Source of the DNA: Chryseosolibacter indicum | GTDB lineage: Bacteria > Bacteroidota > Bacteroidia > Cytophagales > Cyclobacteriaceae | NCBI RefSeq assembly: GCF_018598585.1 | Contig: NZ_JAHESD010000008.1 | Location: 1 to 64,000, forward strand | Direction: 5' to 3' | DNA: 64,000 nucleotides | In this document: positions 24,727 through 34,849 of the stretch, piece by piece | Numbering within the stretch: the first letter of the stretch is position 1 | Layout: each line of letters opens with the position of its first letter | Notes under the pieces: generated by a model | What the model was told of the DNA's origin: nothing | Databases searched by the model: none | The model's input: the letters and a program-made list of their open reading frames with translations, nothing else | Translations under genes and position numbers: made by a program

Positions 24727-26229
24727 ATGTATAAGTTCGGGTTAGTAATAGTTGTTTTTTTATTGATTCAGGAGCTGACCGCCCAGGTTCTGCCCGACAG
24801 TATTGCTCAAAAATTTAAGGCATTTCCTGAAGACCGTACTTTAGTAGACAAATTGAATGAGGAAGCTTCTAATAGCCTAGGTGTTAACACCGATCTGTCA
24901 AGAACCATTTGCTCCTATTCAATGAATGTAGCAGGCAGAATTAAATACACAAAAGGATATGCTCGTGCGTTCACCGTAATGGGAAACTCCTATTGGTATG
25001 AAGGGGTTTATGAATTTGCTCAGAATTACTATTTGTTAGCAGTAAGACAGTATAAATCAATTTCTGATAGCGTTGGATTAGGTCAAACTTATAACAACAT
25101 TGGCGAGGTCTACAAAAAATTATCTGAACCTCATAAAGCCCTTGAATACCTTATAAAATCAATTGAATATTTAAAGAGAGACTCTTTAGCGCAAGCCTTG
25201 GTGTTGTACAATATAGGAGAACTATATGTGAAGGTCGGTAATATTGAAAAAGCAAAGGAATACATTGATGCATCCTTCGAAATGGCTGCCAGGCATAAGG
25301 ATGAAAAAGTGATTGCATATAATTACTGGACGTTAGCGGAGATTAAGATAGGGGAGAAAGACTATAATGTAGCTATTGATTATTTGAAAAGAGCTGAGAT
25401 AATATGGTCTCAACTTGGAGAGGTAAGATCATTGGTGCAGACTTATCAGAATATCGCAGATGTGTATAGGCATCTTGAAAAATATAATGTTGCTGAGCAG
25501 CATCTTTTAAAAGCCATTGAACTTGCCGATAAAATTAAAGTAGCAGATTTACAGGTTAAGAATTATCTCGAGTTTGCACATCTCGATTCCGCGCGAGGCA
25601 ACTATGAGAACGCATTTCAGCATCTTTCCCGACACAACAAACTAAAAGACAGCGTTTATAATCTACTAAAAGCTGAGCAAGTTGCAAGGCTTCAAACTAT
25701 TTATGAAACAGAAACACGCGAGGAGGAGAACAGGCAGTTACGTACTGAGCGGGAATTTAAAGATGCTCAGTTGAAATCCCAACGCTTATCACTGGTAGCT
25801 ATTTCGGTATGCCTGGGGGCAGTAGTAGTCTTGGCTTTGACGCTTTATAGGCAACGCAAAAAGATTTTGCTTCAAAAAAATGCTATTGAAATGCAGGCTA
25901 CTGCATTAATAAAGCTCAACGAAGAGCTTCAGGAGTTTAATAAAAACCTGGAAGAAAGAATCAGAGAGCGAACGTCACAGCTCACGTTGCAAAATCAACG
26001 ATTAGCAGAATACACTTTTATCAATGCGCATAAATTGAGGGCTCCTGTAGCAAGTATTTTAGGATTGATTAATCTGCTGAGTCATGCTGATCCTTCTGAG
26101 AAAGAAGATATATTGAAGCATCTTTATACTTGTAGCGTACAACTTGACAATGTAATACGTGAAGTAAGCAAAAATCTGGAGGCTGCAATAATCGTTACTG
26201 AAGTTGATTCGCACGGTAAAGAGCATTAG
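24727..26229 (+). CDS. TPR sensor protein with HisKA-like helix but no ATPase domain
   Basis: 500 residues from ATG 24727, which opens a clean signal peptide ending ELTAQ. TPR-like helices occupy about 60-320, a membrane helix about 355-375, then a coiled coil (about 385-425). The next segment resembles a histidine kinase dimerisation helix, with His435 in INAHKLRAPVASILGL. The protein ends 65 residues later. There is no N, G1 or G2 box, and only 65 bases remain before the convergent pbpC, so the catalytic domain is truly missing. It may act as a phosphotransfer or dimerisation partner of another kinase, or as a pseudokinase. Confidence 0.82.
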   Translation: MYKFGLVIVVFLLIQELTAQVLPDSIAQKFKAFPEDRTLVDKLNEEASNSLGVNTDLSRTICSYSMNVAGRIKYTKGYARAFTVMGNSYWYEGVYEFAQNYYLLAVRQYKSISDSVGLGQTYNNIGEVYKKLSEPHKALEYLIKSIEYLKRDSLAQALVLYNIGELYVKVGNIEKAKEYIDASFEMAARHKDEKVIAYNYWTLAEIKIGEKDYNVAIDYLKRAEIIWSQLGEVRSLVQTYQNIADVYRHLEKYNVAEQHLLKAIELADKIKVADLQVKNYLEFAHLDSARGNYENAFQHLSRHNKLKDSVYNLLKAEQVARLQTIYETETREEENRQLRTEREFKDAQLKSQRLSLVAISVCLGAVVVLALTLYRQRKKILLQKNAIEMQATALIKLNEELQEFNKNLEERIRERTSQLTLQNQRLAEYTFINAHKLRAPVASILGLINLLSHADPSEKEDILKHLYTCSVQLDNVIREVSKNLEAAIIVTEVDSHGKEH

Positions 26230-26294
26230 TCTTCACGAATTGATTTCTATCAAACAGCTTTGGCAGCCAAGCCTTGCATGAAGCAAAGTTCTGT

Positions 26295-28688
26295 TTAGTC
26301 GCCTACGCCCTTCGACAATACTTCAAATTCTCTTTTTAGCGACTCTCCATCCTCGTCCACCACAACAAGTGTGTGTTTCCCTTTTTTTGGATTAATGGGA
26401 AAATGATGTGTTTTTTTTGTTACACCTAAAAAATTACCATCCAGATGCCAGTATACAGTAGTGTTAGGGTTTCTGTGTGCTAATTCGAAAATGGAACTTC
26501 CTGCGTTGCCATCAATTTCTTTTGGGATGTAGATCTTTGTATTTTCTTTGGGGTAGATCATATCCATCGTGCTGTTTGCTTTACCTGTCTCGCAGCCTGT
26601 TCTAAAGGGAGGCAGCGCTTTGTACGAAATAGTGGCGGCTTTGTAATAATACTCCTGTATGGGAGGAAGAATAAACCAACTTAGATGTGTTATATTTTGA
26701 AGCGCCATGCATCCATCGTGAACCTGATATTTTTGGTCTTTGGTTAGGTGTACCATTTTATGATAGGGACAGGAAGACGATGAAAGTCCTTGTTTCACAA
26801 CCCAGATGGTATCTGTCGGAGTACATAGAGGTGAAGCTCTAAAACCGCTTATTCCACAGGTAGTAACTTCATGCATTTCCGGTTTAGGGAAATCAAACCA
26901 CTTGTTTTGCGGAAGCTGGGCGAAGATGTCAAACATTACTGGGGCTGCGGCATCGGTTCCTGTAAGTCCAGGTCTTCCTTCACCATCGGCGTTGCCTACC
27001 CATACACCCACCGTATAGCGAGGTGTAACTCCAACAGCCCATCCATCGCGAAAGCCAAAACTTGTGCCCGTCTTCCATGCAATTTTTTTAGCGTTATGAA
27101 AGTATCTCCATCCTGTTTCTTCACCTGGGCGATAAACTTCTTTTAAAGCCTCAAATGTTGAATAGATGGAGGCTGCGCTTAACCATGAAGTTAACTCAAG
27201 GTCTCTTTTAACGGAATCCTGTTGACTCTTTAAATAATAGGGGGCATGAAAATCCGACTTTAAGTATCGATGTGCTCCCGGGTGTTCAAAGTAATTGTTT
27301 AGTGTGCGCGCCATAGAAGCATATATCCCTGTAATATCCCAAAGCGTTCCTTCTGCGCCACCTAATATAAGGGACAGGCCATAGTGGTCAGGAGCCTTGG
27401 TAAGGGTGTTCATTCCCATGTTTTTCAAGAGCGTATGAAACTTCTCATAACGATAGTCTTTAAGCATGTTAACAGCGGGAATATTCAATGATCTGATCAA
27501 TGCTTTATCCGCTGGTACTGCGCCATCATATGCATGTGAAAAGTTTTTAGGTGAAAAACCATTGATTAAAACAGGAATATCAGGAAGCAGTGATTTTGGT
27601 AGAATTTTACCTTCATCAAGCATGGCTGCGTACAAGAAAGGCTTTAAAATGCTTCCGGTACTTCTCGGCGAGTTAATAATATCAACATCATTTTCATGTC
27701 TTTGCTTGCCATCGATATTACCCACATATGCGAGAATTGATCCTGTATTAACATCAATAACAATGGCTGCGGCGTTATGAATTTCATTTGCTGATAAACG
27801 CTGATGGTGCAGTTGTAAAATTTCTTCAACACGAAGCTGCAAGCTGTAGTCAATGGTACTTGTTGTTTTCTTTTCTGCGAATTTATCTTTGGCTACTCGC
27901 GTTAATAAGTGTTTGGCAAATCGTGGTAGAGGATAAGGCGAATCAGGTAGTGGTTCATCTTTAGCAAGCGAACAGGTAAGTTTATCAATTTTATTAGCGC
28001 GTTCGAGTTTGTCAAGCAGTGTGTCTCGCTTTAACTTAAGAGTCTTCCTGTTCTTACCGGGATGAATCAATGATGGTGCATTGGGTAAAACAGCGAGTAG
28101 TGCGGCCTGAGACCACGATAAGTCATTTGGTGTAGTGCTGAAATAGCGCCAGCATGCAGCTTCAATGCCAACAACATTGCCTCCAAACGGTGCGTGAGAA
28201 GCATATAAGGCCAGAATCTCTTCTTTACTATATCGGATTTCAAGTCGTGTAGCAAGAATAATTTCAATAAGCTTCTCCATGACGTTACGTGATTGACCTT
28301 TACGGGAGAGCCTTATCACCTGCATGCTGATGGTGCTGCCACCACTTACAACTTTTCCTGCCTTTATATTCTGCTTAAACGCCCTTGCCAATGAAAGTAA
28401 GTCAATACCAGGATGGTTATAAAATCTTTTGTCTTCAAAAGTGATAAGGGCATCAATGAATTTTGAAGGCAAGGTGTCAGTTTCAGGAAAACGCCATTGG
28501 CCGTCTCGTGCAATGGAAGCACTTAAAAGCTGTCCGTCTTTTGATTGAAGTACGGTGGAGTAGGGGTCGTTAAAGAGTGTTTTACTTAAAGAGAACCAAT
28601 AGAATATTATTAGAATTGAGGTAAGCAATATCCACTTTTTTATCCCGCTGATCGCGCCAATTATCGCAGATTGAATTCTATAAACCAT
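26295..28688 (-). CDS. pbpC: penicillin-binding protein 1C
   Basis: Bifunctional peptidoglycan synthase, 797 residues. Order: N-terminal membrane anchor (about 15-37), glycosyltransferase 51 domain with EDKRFYNHPGID and GGSTISMQ, transpeptidase domain with SxxK in TGSILKPFLY, SxN in SLNIPAVN and KTGTSFGFRDGWAVG, then the C-terminal domain typical of PBP1C. In many bacteria pbpC follows an alpha-2-macroglobulin gene, as here except for an intervening GxxExxY gene. Codons 6-16 coincide with an inverted repeat that flanks that gene, so the N-terminal end may have been rebuilt by an insertion; a TTG within the anchor is an alternative start. Confidence 0.94.
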   Translation of the reverse strand: MVYRIQSAIIGAISGIKKWILLTSILIIFYWFSLSKTLFNDPYSTVLQSKDGQLLSASIARDGQWRFPETDTLPSKFIDALITFEDKRFYNHPGIDLLSLARAFKQNIKAGKVVSGGSTISMQVIRLSRKGQSRNVMEKLIEIILATRLEIRYSKEEILALYASHAPFGGNVVGIEAACWRYFSTTPNDLSWSQAALLAVLPNAPSLIHPGKNRKTLKLKRDTLLDKLERANKIDKLTCSLAKDEPLPDSPYPLPRFAKHLLTRVAKDKFAEKKTTSTIDYSLQLRVEEILQLHHQRLSANEIHNAAAIVIDVNTGSILAYVGNIDGKQRHENDVDIINSPRSTGSILKPFLYAAMLDEGKILPKSLLPDIPVLINGFSPKNFSHAYDGAVPADKALIRSLNIPAVNMLKDYRYEKFHTLLKNMGMNTLTKAPDHYGLSLILGGAEGTLWDITGIYASMARTLNNYFEHPGAHRYLKSDFHAPYYLKSQQDSVKRDLELTSWLSAASIYSTFEALKEVYRPGEETGWRYFHNAKKIAWKTGTSFGFRDGWAVGVTPRYTVGVWVGNADGEGRPGLTGTDAAAPVMFDIFAQLPQNKWFDFPKPEMHEVTTCGISGFRASPLCTPTDTIWVVKQGLSSSSCPYHKMVHLTKDQKYQVHDGCMALQNITHLSWFILPPIQEYYYKAATISYKALPPFRTGCETGKANSTMDMIYPKENTKIYIPKEIDGNAGSSIFELAHRNPNTTVYWHLDGNFLGVTKKTHHFPINPKKGKHTLVVVDEDGESLKREFEVLSKGVGD
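28643..28672. repeat. inverted repeat flanking the GxxExxY gene, pbpC side
   Basis: A 30-bp segment (TCCCGCTGATCGCGCC then AATTATCGCAGATT on the plus strand). It matches the reverse complement of 29062-29091 at 21 of 30 positions without gaps. It lies inside the 5' end of pbpC. Confidence 0.55.
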
Positions 28689-29055
28689 TTACTTTTCTGA
28701 TTATAGAATTTGAAATATTAGTCGTGTTAAAATTTACAAGTAAGGCTAATTTTTTATTGGAAAGTCTTAAATATGTCAATACTTGTTTGTGATGGACTTC
28801 GTGTAGCGATTCAATGGACTTTACTTCAATTATGACTAAGTCATTAATCAATATATCGATCCGAAACCCTAGATCCAGATACTCCGTCTCATATTGGACC
28901 GGAAGCGCTACCTGTGTCTTTACAATAAGCCCCTCCTTCTTTAACTCATACGCTAGAGCGGCAACATATACTGATTCAAGTAGGCCAGGGCCGAGGTGAT
29001 TGTATACCCTGAATATGGCTCCTCGAATTTTATATGAAAGCTCGTTCTCCGTCAT
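28678..29055 (-). CDS. GxxExxY family protein
   Basis: A 125-residue protein with the family signature GPGLLESVY at about 22-30. It also has PD-(D/E)xK-nuclease-like residues FRIDILIND...VIIEVKS at about 62-80. The biological role of the family is not known to me. It lies between alpha-2-macroglobulin and pbpC, which usually adjoin, and it is bracketed by two related inverted repeats. Its stop codon overlaps the pbpC start by 11 bases. Confidence 0.88.
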   Translation of the reverse strand: MTENELSYKIRGAIFRVYNHLGPGLLESVYVAALAYELKKEGLIVKTQVALPVQYETEYLDLGFRIDILINDLVIIEVKSIESLHEVHHKQVLTYLRLSNKKLALLVNFNTTNISNSIIRKVNGL

Positions 29056-29061
29056 GTATTT

Positions 29062-29091
29062 AATTTGCGACTATCAGCGAAATCTGCGGGC
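29062..29091. repeat. inverted repeat flanking the GxxExxY gene, upstream side
   Basis: AATTTGCGACTATCAGCG followed by AAATCTGCGGGC, partner of the repeat at 28643-28672. Read on the minus strand it has an internal rhythm CGCaGATtt/CGCtGATagt/CGCaaATT of 9-10 bases. It ends 6 bases before the GxxExxY start codon. Confidence 0.55.
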
Positions 29092-29115
29092 AAACGCTTA
29101 TTGTCCGCAGATTTC
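29079..29115 (-). terminator. hairpin after the alpha-2-macroglobulin gene
   Basis: GAAATCTGCGG and CCGCAGATTTC form a perfect 11-bp stem around a 15-base loop, 10 bases after the alpha-2-macroglobulin stop codon. No T-tract follows on the minus strand, so termination would be weak. One arm is shared with the inverted repeat at 29062-29091. Confidence 0.4.
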
Positions 29116-29125
29116 ATACTGCTTA

Positions 29126-32100
29126 TTATTGTGTTTGCTCTTTCACTACTTCAACTACCTGACCCTTCTTGCGCGCGTAAATGCTTCTGTCGTACATAGC
29201 CTCGCAGCTTAATGCCGGCAAATAATAACTTCCAGAATAGCTCGCCGTCAGCATTACTTTGAAGACTTTTCGTTGTCCTGATGCAAGGTCAAAGTAAGTA
29301 TAAACACGATCATCGCGTATATCCTGATACGTTGGCTTGTCTCCGTTCAATCTTTCTTCAGCCTGGTCTAACCTTAAGTTGTTAATTTCCCAACCTGAAG
29401 GGAAAATCTGATTTAATGCCATGTTTTTATACTCTCCTCGCATTCCTGGATTTTGTATCGTTACCGAAGCTATAAATTCAGTTCCTTGTGTTAAGCGCGT
29501 AGGATCAACCGCATTTCCATCTGTATCGGTATAAGTTACAGAGAGATTTAAGTTATTGTTTTCTTCTTCTTCGGTGCCTCTTGCTGGTGTTCCTTCTGTA
29601 ATAAGGCGTGCAAACAACGTACCTTTTGACTTACTTACTACTTTCAAAGAACGTGCACTTACACCATCTACGGGTAGTGATACCTGCGCTATTGGTAACT
29701 CCGTGCTTGCCTCAACTTCTTTTCCATTGTAGGTATATGTAAATGTAAGTGAGCCTCTCTTTTCTGTACTTGCAAAGGCTCCGGCTGATTTTAAACACCA
29801 GGCAGTAGTTTGCGTGCTCATCCAGTACCCTGAATTACTCAGCGATGCTGAAATGTCCTTTAACAATTCAAAACCTTTTGATTTTTCATTTAACAGGATT
29901 AGGGTTTCAAGAATGATGGCTTTGTCACGAAGATCAGAGCCATAAGAATATCCCATTTCCTGGTAAGGTTTCACATTCGTTGAGAGATTTGCTATAATCT
30001 TTTTCGCTGCCTCTGGTTGTCCGGCTTTTGCGTAAGCAGAAGCCAACATCCATGAAGCTGTTAATGATAGGTTTTGTTGTTCGCGCAGTCTGTTCATTCC
30101 ACCAAGTTCGGCGTCTCCTGCTAGTGCCAGTGCGTATAATCTGTAGGCCTGGATCAATTCGCTGCTTTGATATTCCTGGTTCTTTCTCCATGATTGTGCT
30201 TTATTTTTCTGGAATTTTTTCCAGCGCCTGATCATGTCGTTAGGAATAAAATATCCTTTTGCTTCGGCTTCTATAAGAAAATGACCTGCATAAGTAGTAG
30301 ACCAGCTATCAGCATTTTCAGCACCAGGCCAATATGAAAATCCGCCGTCGCGTTGTTGAAAAGATTTTAGTCTTTCAATTCCTGCACGAACATTTTTTTG
30401 AATCATGGCTTGCTCACCTTCTGTAATAACCTTTATCTGATCTACATATAGCTGAGGGAAAACCGCAGAGGTTGTTTGTTCAATGCAACCGTAAGGATAT
30501 TGCAACAAGTACTTTAGTCTTTGTCCAAGGTTAATTGGAGGAATACTTGAGATTTCAAGAACAGCAGTATTCGTTCCTGCCATCCCTACGGGAGAAACAT
30601 TAACGTTCCACGTTTTACCTGCTTCTACTATTGACTCCTGTGCACGGGTAACCGGAGGGTTCGGATTACGAACCTCAATCTCAATCTCATCTGTAGCCGT
30701 ATAGCTTCCCGAAGTAGCGGTTACTTTTATTTTTCCTACACCTAACAAGCTCTTTACATCAAGATCGAAGTCAACTGTCATGTCATTGCCACTCATTGTA
30801 ATGCGCTGGGAATTTTGTAATACAGTAAGCGGACCTGTGGCTTTTACCTCAATATTAATATCGCGGATATTTTTCTCCATCGTAAACAGCGTAACAGGTA
30901 GTTTAACTTTTTCCTCCGGACCAAGAACACGGGGTAATGTTGCCAATACCATTAAGGGCTTACGCACAGGTGTCGCCTTTTCTGCTGAACCATAAGCGCC
31001 TTCATATCCTGCCACCACCATTGTTTTTACTGATCCAATGTATTGAGGCATAATGAATTTGTGTTCGTCTCTTCCCCCATTAGTAGTAAATGGGCCAAAG
31101 AATTTTACAACAGGTTTAAAGCGATTTGATTTTGCATCGTCTTCTTTGCTGGCGGCTTCCATGTCTCCACCTATCGCTAACAACCTTTCAATCTTCGATC
31201 CGAAAGCTCCCATTACATTGTCATACAAGTCCCATGTTTTTACGCCTAGCGCTTCGCGAGCATAAAATCTATTCCATGGATCAGGAGTTTTAAATCTGGT
31301 TAAATCAAGAAGCCCTTCGTCTACCACTGCAATGGTATAGGTCATCTTTTTCTTTGATTTTTCAGATACACTGATTTTTACTTCCTTTCCTGGTTCAAGC
31401 ACATCAGGCATTTCTATAACAGGTTCAAGATGTGTTTCTGGATTCTCGACCTGCAAAGGAATAACACCGTATAGCCTGATAGGTAAATCGTTTACCGTTT
31501 GCGAATGAGGTTGTACAAGTGTTATATGCACAAATACATTAGGCGTCATGTCTTTCGTGATATTGAAGCTGAAAGGAGTATCACCTTTTTGTGTTTGCAC
31601 CCAGTTACTTTCAATAACGCGACTTCCGTTTTCAATGCTTACAAGAGCGCGACCTTCCCCGCTTCCAGGTATTATTACACTAGCCTTATCACCTATATTG
31701 TAGGCGGGTTTATCAGAAGAGAAAGATAACATGGTCGCACCTTCATTTCCTCCGCGCGATCTTCCTGCCCAACCTGGCCAATCAATATAAACTACTTTCG
31801 CGGTACTATGGCCAGATTGCGGATCAAGCGCTTTTACAAGATATCTTCCCCATTCAGGGTAATTGATCTTGAAACTCCATGAGCCCTTTCCGTTTGTTGT
31901 TCTTATCGTACCCTCACTTATTAACGTGGCGTAAGAGTCGCTTAAGTACGCAGCATTTTCTTCGCTGTTATCCCACCACCATTTCCATTGCAGTTTGTAG
32001 ATAGACATTTCTATCTTATCCCGCGAAAGCGGTTTACCATCTGCGTCTATGGTTACTACATCAACCCGGTGTGTGGTATCGGTAAGAAGCATACCTCTTG

Positions 32101-34702
32101 CTTTATCACCTTCAGGTACCCTTATGCCGGTAAAGGATTCATACGGATAATACGGTAAGCTAAAACGATCGATAGAGAAATTGCCACTTTCTTCAAATAC
32201 CTTTCCTCTGAACACAGCATTTAACATTCCTGGTGAATTCTCTGAAGCCTCTAAAGTAGCGTTGATAGTGGCTTTACCTTCTTCATTTGTGTAACCTTCA
32301 AAAATTGTTTGTGCTTCGCTTGAAAAAGTACGGGACGGATCTTCAAAAACATAGTCAGGGTAACGCGAAAATTTCGTTTCTCCCCGGGTGAGCAATACTT
32401 CAAACTCAGCCTTAAGGTTTCTTCCTACTGCACCGTGAAGCCAGTTCACCTGAAGTGTACCTGATACGTTATTGTTCTCTGCTGTGATCTTGTCTTTCCC
32501 AAAATCAAGATTGATTTTAAGCCTGTTCGGCTTTACAGTTTCTATTTTTATAGTTTGAGCGAACTCAGCCCCGCCTACTTTAACACGTGCCATCCAGTTT
32601 CCGGTAGGTGCATCGGTGGCAGTTGCTGTAGCAAAGTTGTAGAATCCATTCTCACCGTTGGCACGTACAATTCTATTTACTACCTGCCCTTGCGGATTTT
32701 GCAACTCCATCACCACAGGATGCGTTGACGGAAGCAGTTTAAGTTTATCTTCAAGTAGAAACGTAAGATATAAAGAATCGCCTGGCCTCCATACGCCTCT
32801 TTCTCCGTAAATCAAACCCTTAAGTCCTTTGCTTATTTGCTCGCCACCAATATCAAAATTACTTAGAGAGAGTGATTCTCCATCCTGGAGTTTAAGATAG
32901 CCGCGTTGCGTACCACTCTTTGCAATCAGAACAAACGGTTTTTCCTTACTCTCTATTACCGCCTTCCCATCTGCATCTGTTGTTGCATTGCCGATAAGTT
33001 GTTGCTGGAAATCATACAATTCAAGCATCACACTGCCTAAAGGCTGCGTTGTCTTTAAGTCGTTGATAAATACAATTGTCTTTCCGTCTCCACCGCGTTT
33101 AGCGATAATACCCAAGTCAGTTGCGAGTACGTTTTTCTTGATGTTTTTATTGCCGGTGTAGTAAGAGGAGTGGCATGGGTTGTCGCGTTGCTCCCAATCG
33201 TAATCTTCACTGTAATAGTACTCTTCATAAGAATCCCAATAACTCGATTCACCTTCACCCTCAACCCATTCTTCTGTTTCAAATGAAGTAAGGTCTGATT
33301 CACCTGCGGTTTCTTCACCACCTTCACATACCAGTGCTACATCTTTTCGCTTGAAACCTATACTTACCTGATAGATAGCACCTGGTTCTGTGCTGATCAT
33401 TTTTGAAAGGTCTATTGTAAACCGGTTCCATTTTCCAAGATCAGTAACACCAGAAGTTTCAAGAGACACATTCTTTTTAAGAATTGGTTTTCCTACCCTG
33501 CGTAGTTCCGAACTTCCGTTGTAATCATTAACCTGTAAGAATTGTAGTACATTGCTTTCATAAACCTTAATGATTTTTACATCAACTGATTTAAGGTTCA
33601 CTGCTTCAAAAGGAAGAATTAGCCCTTCAGATGAAGGAAGGATATTACCTTTTCCGGTAAAGCGCACCGCGGGGTTAAGCTGTTCAAAGACAATTTCAAG
33701 ACTATTTCCTTCTTTCATCTTGTAGTCAAGAATATTTTTAATTCCTGCCTCTATGGTAAGTGTTTTAGATCCTGTTTGTCTAACAGGAGGATAAACCCAT
33801 ATTTCATTGTCATGAATATCAAAATCAAGATCAGTCAGTCCGCCTATATTAATTAAGCCCTGAAGGTTTTGTTTTGGTTTTAACGGATCCGTGAACTGAA
33901 GAACCACATATTGATTCGGATTCTGAACAACCTTTGTGTTCATGATCTTGAAATCACTAAGCGAAGGAATTTCAATCACCTGTTCTTCACTCCGTTCAAT
34001 TCCAATAGATTTCCCGTTAATGGCAAGGTCTACTTTACTTGCTTGCTCCTTGCGTGCAACTTCCTCAATAATAAAATTATGTTCTTTGCCGTCACCCGCA
34101 TGGGTCCATGAAATTTTTAACACCTTGCCTTCCTGAGACGCAGTAAACGACTTCTCAATCAACTCGTTCTCAGCAAAATCAGCAGTAGAAAAGATACCCT
34201 CTATTTTTTGTTTCTGTAATTCAGTGCTTACATAAGGTTTAATATTCTCAATGCTTACTTCAAAGTTTTGTGGTATTACCTGGAAGGTGTAAGAAAACGT
34301 TTTTAATTCTGAGGGCAGGTTTTCGACAAGTTTTGATAAAGAGAAATTGACTTCGTATACGTGGCCGGAAGTTAATTTCTTCTCGGGTCTGAACTCAACC
34401 GTTTTTCTGTCTAGCCAAATGGTTTTTCCGTTAACGCCCGGATTAAAGTTGAAAAGCTTAACTGATGATTCTGTGCCAACCTGGGAGGAGTCTACCGCTT
34501 CCGTTGATAGAACAATGCGTATGGTTGAACCGGAAGAAACAATTCCTGCGGTGTACGACGAAATGTACTCGCCAAAAGCAGGGTTGATAAAGGCTTGTGT
34601 TTGTTTTTTGCCGATACTATTCGTGAAGTAGAATACTCCGGTCACAACTATTCCAAGTGCTATGGCTGCGATAGCAATTCTTTTCCAGGGCAGCGTTTTC
34701 AT
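29126..34702 (-). CDS. bacterial alpha-2-macroglobulin
   Basis: A 1858-residue periplasmic protease trap. An N-terminal membrane segment (about 8-30) has no lipobox cysteine. A series of macroglobulin-like beta domains follows, with an acidic Tyr/Glu/Asp-rich insert at about 470-515 (EEYYYSEDYDWEQRDN). Then come the alpha-2-macroglobulin domain and the thioester domain, with the intact motif PYGCIEQ near residue 1405. The C-terminal receptor-like domain closes the protein. In E. coli the homologous gene yfhM neighbours pbpC, and the two are thought to protect and repair the envelope after attack. It is divergent from mscS across 147 bases. Confidence 0.93.
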   Translation of the reverse strand: MKTLPWKRIAIAAIALGIVVTGVFYFTNSIGKKQTQAFINPAFGEYISSYTAGIVSSGSTIRIVLSTEAVDSSQVGTESSVKLFNFNPGVNGKTIWLDRKTVEFRPEKKLTSGHVYEVNFSLSKLVENLPSELKTFSYTFQVIPQNFEVSIENIKPYVSTELQKQKIEGIFSTADFAENELIEKSFTASQEGKVLKISWTHAGDGKEHNFIIEEVARKEQASKVDLAINGKSIGIERSEEQVIEIPSLSDFKIMNTKVVQNPNQYVVLQFTDPLKPKQNLQGLINIGGLTDLDFDIHDNEIWVYPPVRQTGSKTLTIEAGIKNILDYKMKEGNSLEIVFEQLNPAVRFTGKGNILPSSEGLILPFEAVNLKSVDVKIIKVYESNVLQFLQVNDYNGSSELRRVGKPILKKNVSLETSGVTDLGKWNRFTIDLSKMISTEPGAIYQVSIGFKRKDVALVCEGGEETAGESDLTSFETEEWVEGEGESSYWDSYEEYYYSEDYDWEQRDNPCHSSYYTGNKNIKKNVLATDLGIIAKRGGDGKTIVFINDLKTTQPLGSVMLELYDFQQQLIGNATTDADGKAVIESKEKPFVLIAKSGTQRGYLKLQDGESLSLSNFDIGGEQISKGLKGLIYGERGVWRPGDSLYLTFLLEDKLKLLPSTHPVVMELQNPQGQVVNRIVRANGENGFYNFATATATDAPTGNWMARVKVGGAEFAQTIKIETVKPNRLKINLDFGKDKITAENNNVSGTLQVNWLHGAVGRNLKAEFEVLLTRGETKFSRYPDYVFEDPSRTFSSEAQTIFEGYTNEEGKATINATLEASENSPGMLNAVFRGKVFEESGNFSIDRFSLPYYPYESFTGIRVPEGDKARGMLLTDTTHRVDVVTIDADGKPLSRDKIEMSIYKLQWKWWWDNSEENAAYLSDSYATLISEGTIRTTNGKGSWSFKINYPEWGRYLVKALDPQSGHSTAKVVYIDWPGWAGRSRGGNEGATMLSFSSDKPAYNIGDKASVIIPGSGEGRALVSIENGSRVIESNWVQTQKGDTPFSFNITKDMTPNVFVHITLVQPHSQTVNDLPIRLYGVIPLQVENPETHLEPVIEMPDVLEPGKEVKISVSEKSKKKMTYTIAVVDEGLLDLTRFKTPDPWNRFYAREALGVKTWDLYDNVMGAFGSKIERLLAIGGDMEAASKEDDAKSNRFKPVVKFFGPFTTNGGRDEHKFIMPQYIGSVKTMVVAGYEGAYGSAEKATPVRKPLMVLATLPRVLGPEEKVKLPVTLFTMEKNIRDINIEVKATGPLTVLQNSQRITMSGNDMTVDFDLDVKSLLGVGKIKVTATSGSYTATDEIEIEVRNPNPPVTRAQESIVEAGKTWNVNVSPVGMAGTNTAVLEISSIPPINLGQRLKYLLQYPYGCIEQTTSAVFPQLYVDQIKVITEGEQAMIQKNVRAGIERLKSFQQRDGGFSYWPGAENADSWSTTYAGHFLIEAEAKGYFIPNDMIRRWKKFQKNKAQSWRKNQEYQSSELIQAYRLYALALAGDAELGGMNRLREQQNLSLTASWMLASAYAKAGQPEAAKKIIANLSTNVKPYQEMGYSYGSDLRDKAIILETLILLNEKSKGFELLKDISASLSNSGYWMSTQTTAWCLKSAGAFASTEKRGSLTFTYTYNGKEVEASTELPIAQVSLPVDGVSARSLKVVSKSKGTLFARLITEGTPARGTEEEENNNLNLSVTYTDTDGNAVDPTRLTQGTEFIASVTIQNPGMRGEYKNMALNQIFPSGWEINNLRLDQAEERLNGDKPTYQDIRDDRVYTYFDLASGQRKVFKVMLTASYSGSYYLPALSCEAMYDRSIYARKKGQVVEVVKEQTQ

Positions 34703-34849
34703 ATGTGATTTTGGGGTTTATAAAGAGAGAAACCAATTGCAATATCCATTAATTGGTATGGTTTTTTAAATGATTTTGCCGAAAAAATTGCATCCTCGCA
34801 AATTCGCATCATATTCTATTAAAATTAGGTCTAACTCCGACTTTTACTT

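Noticed and set aside
26230-26294. Frameshifted ATPase domain after the TPR/HisKA-like gene
   Set aside because: Only 65 bases lie before the convergent pbpC gene and no G-box-like residues appear in any frame.
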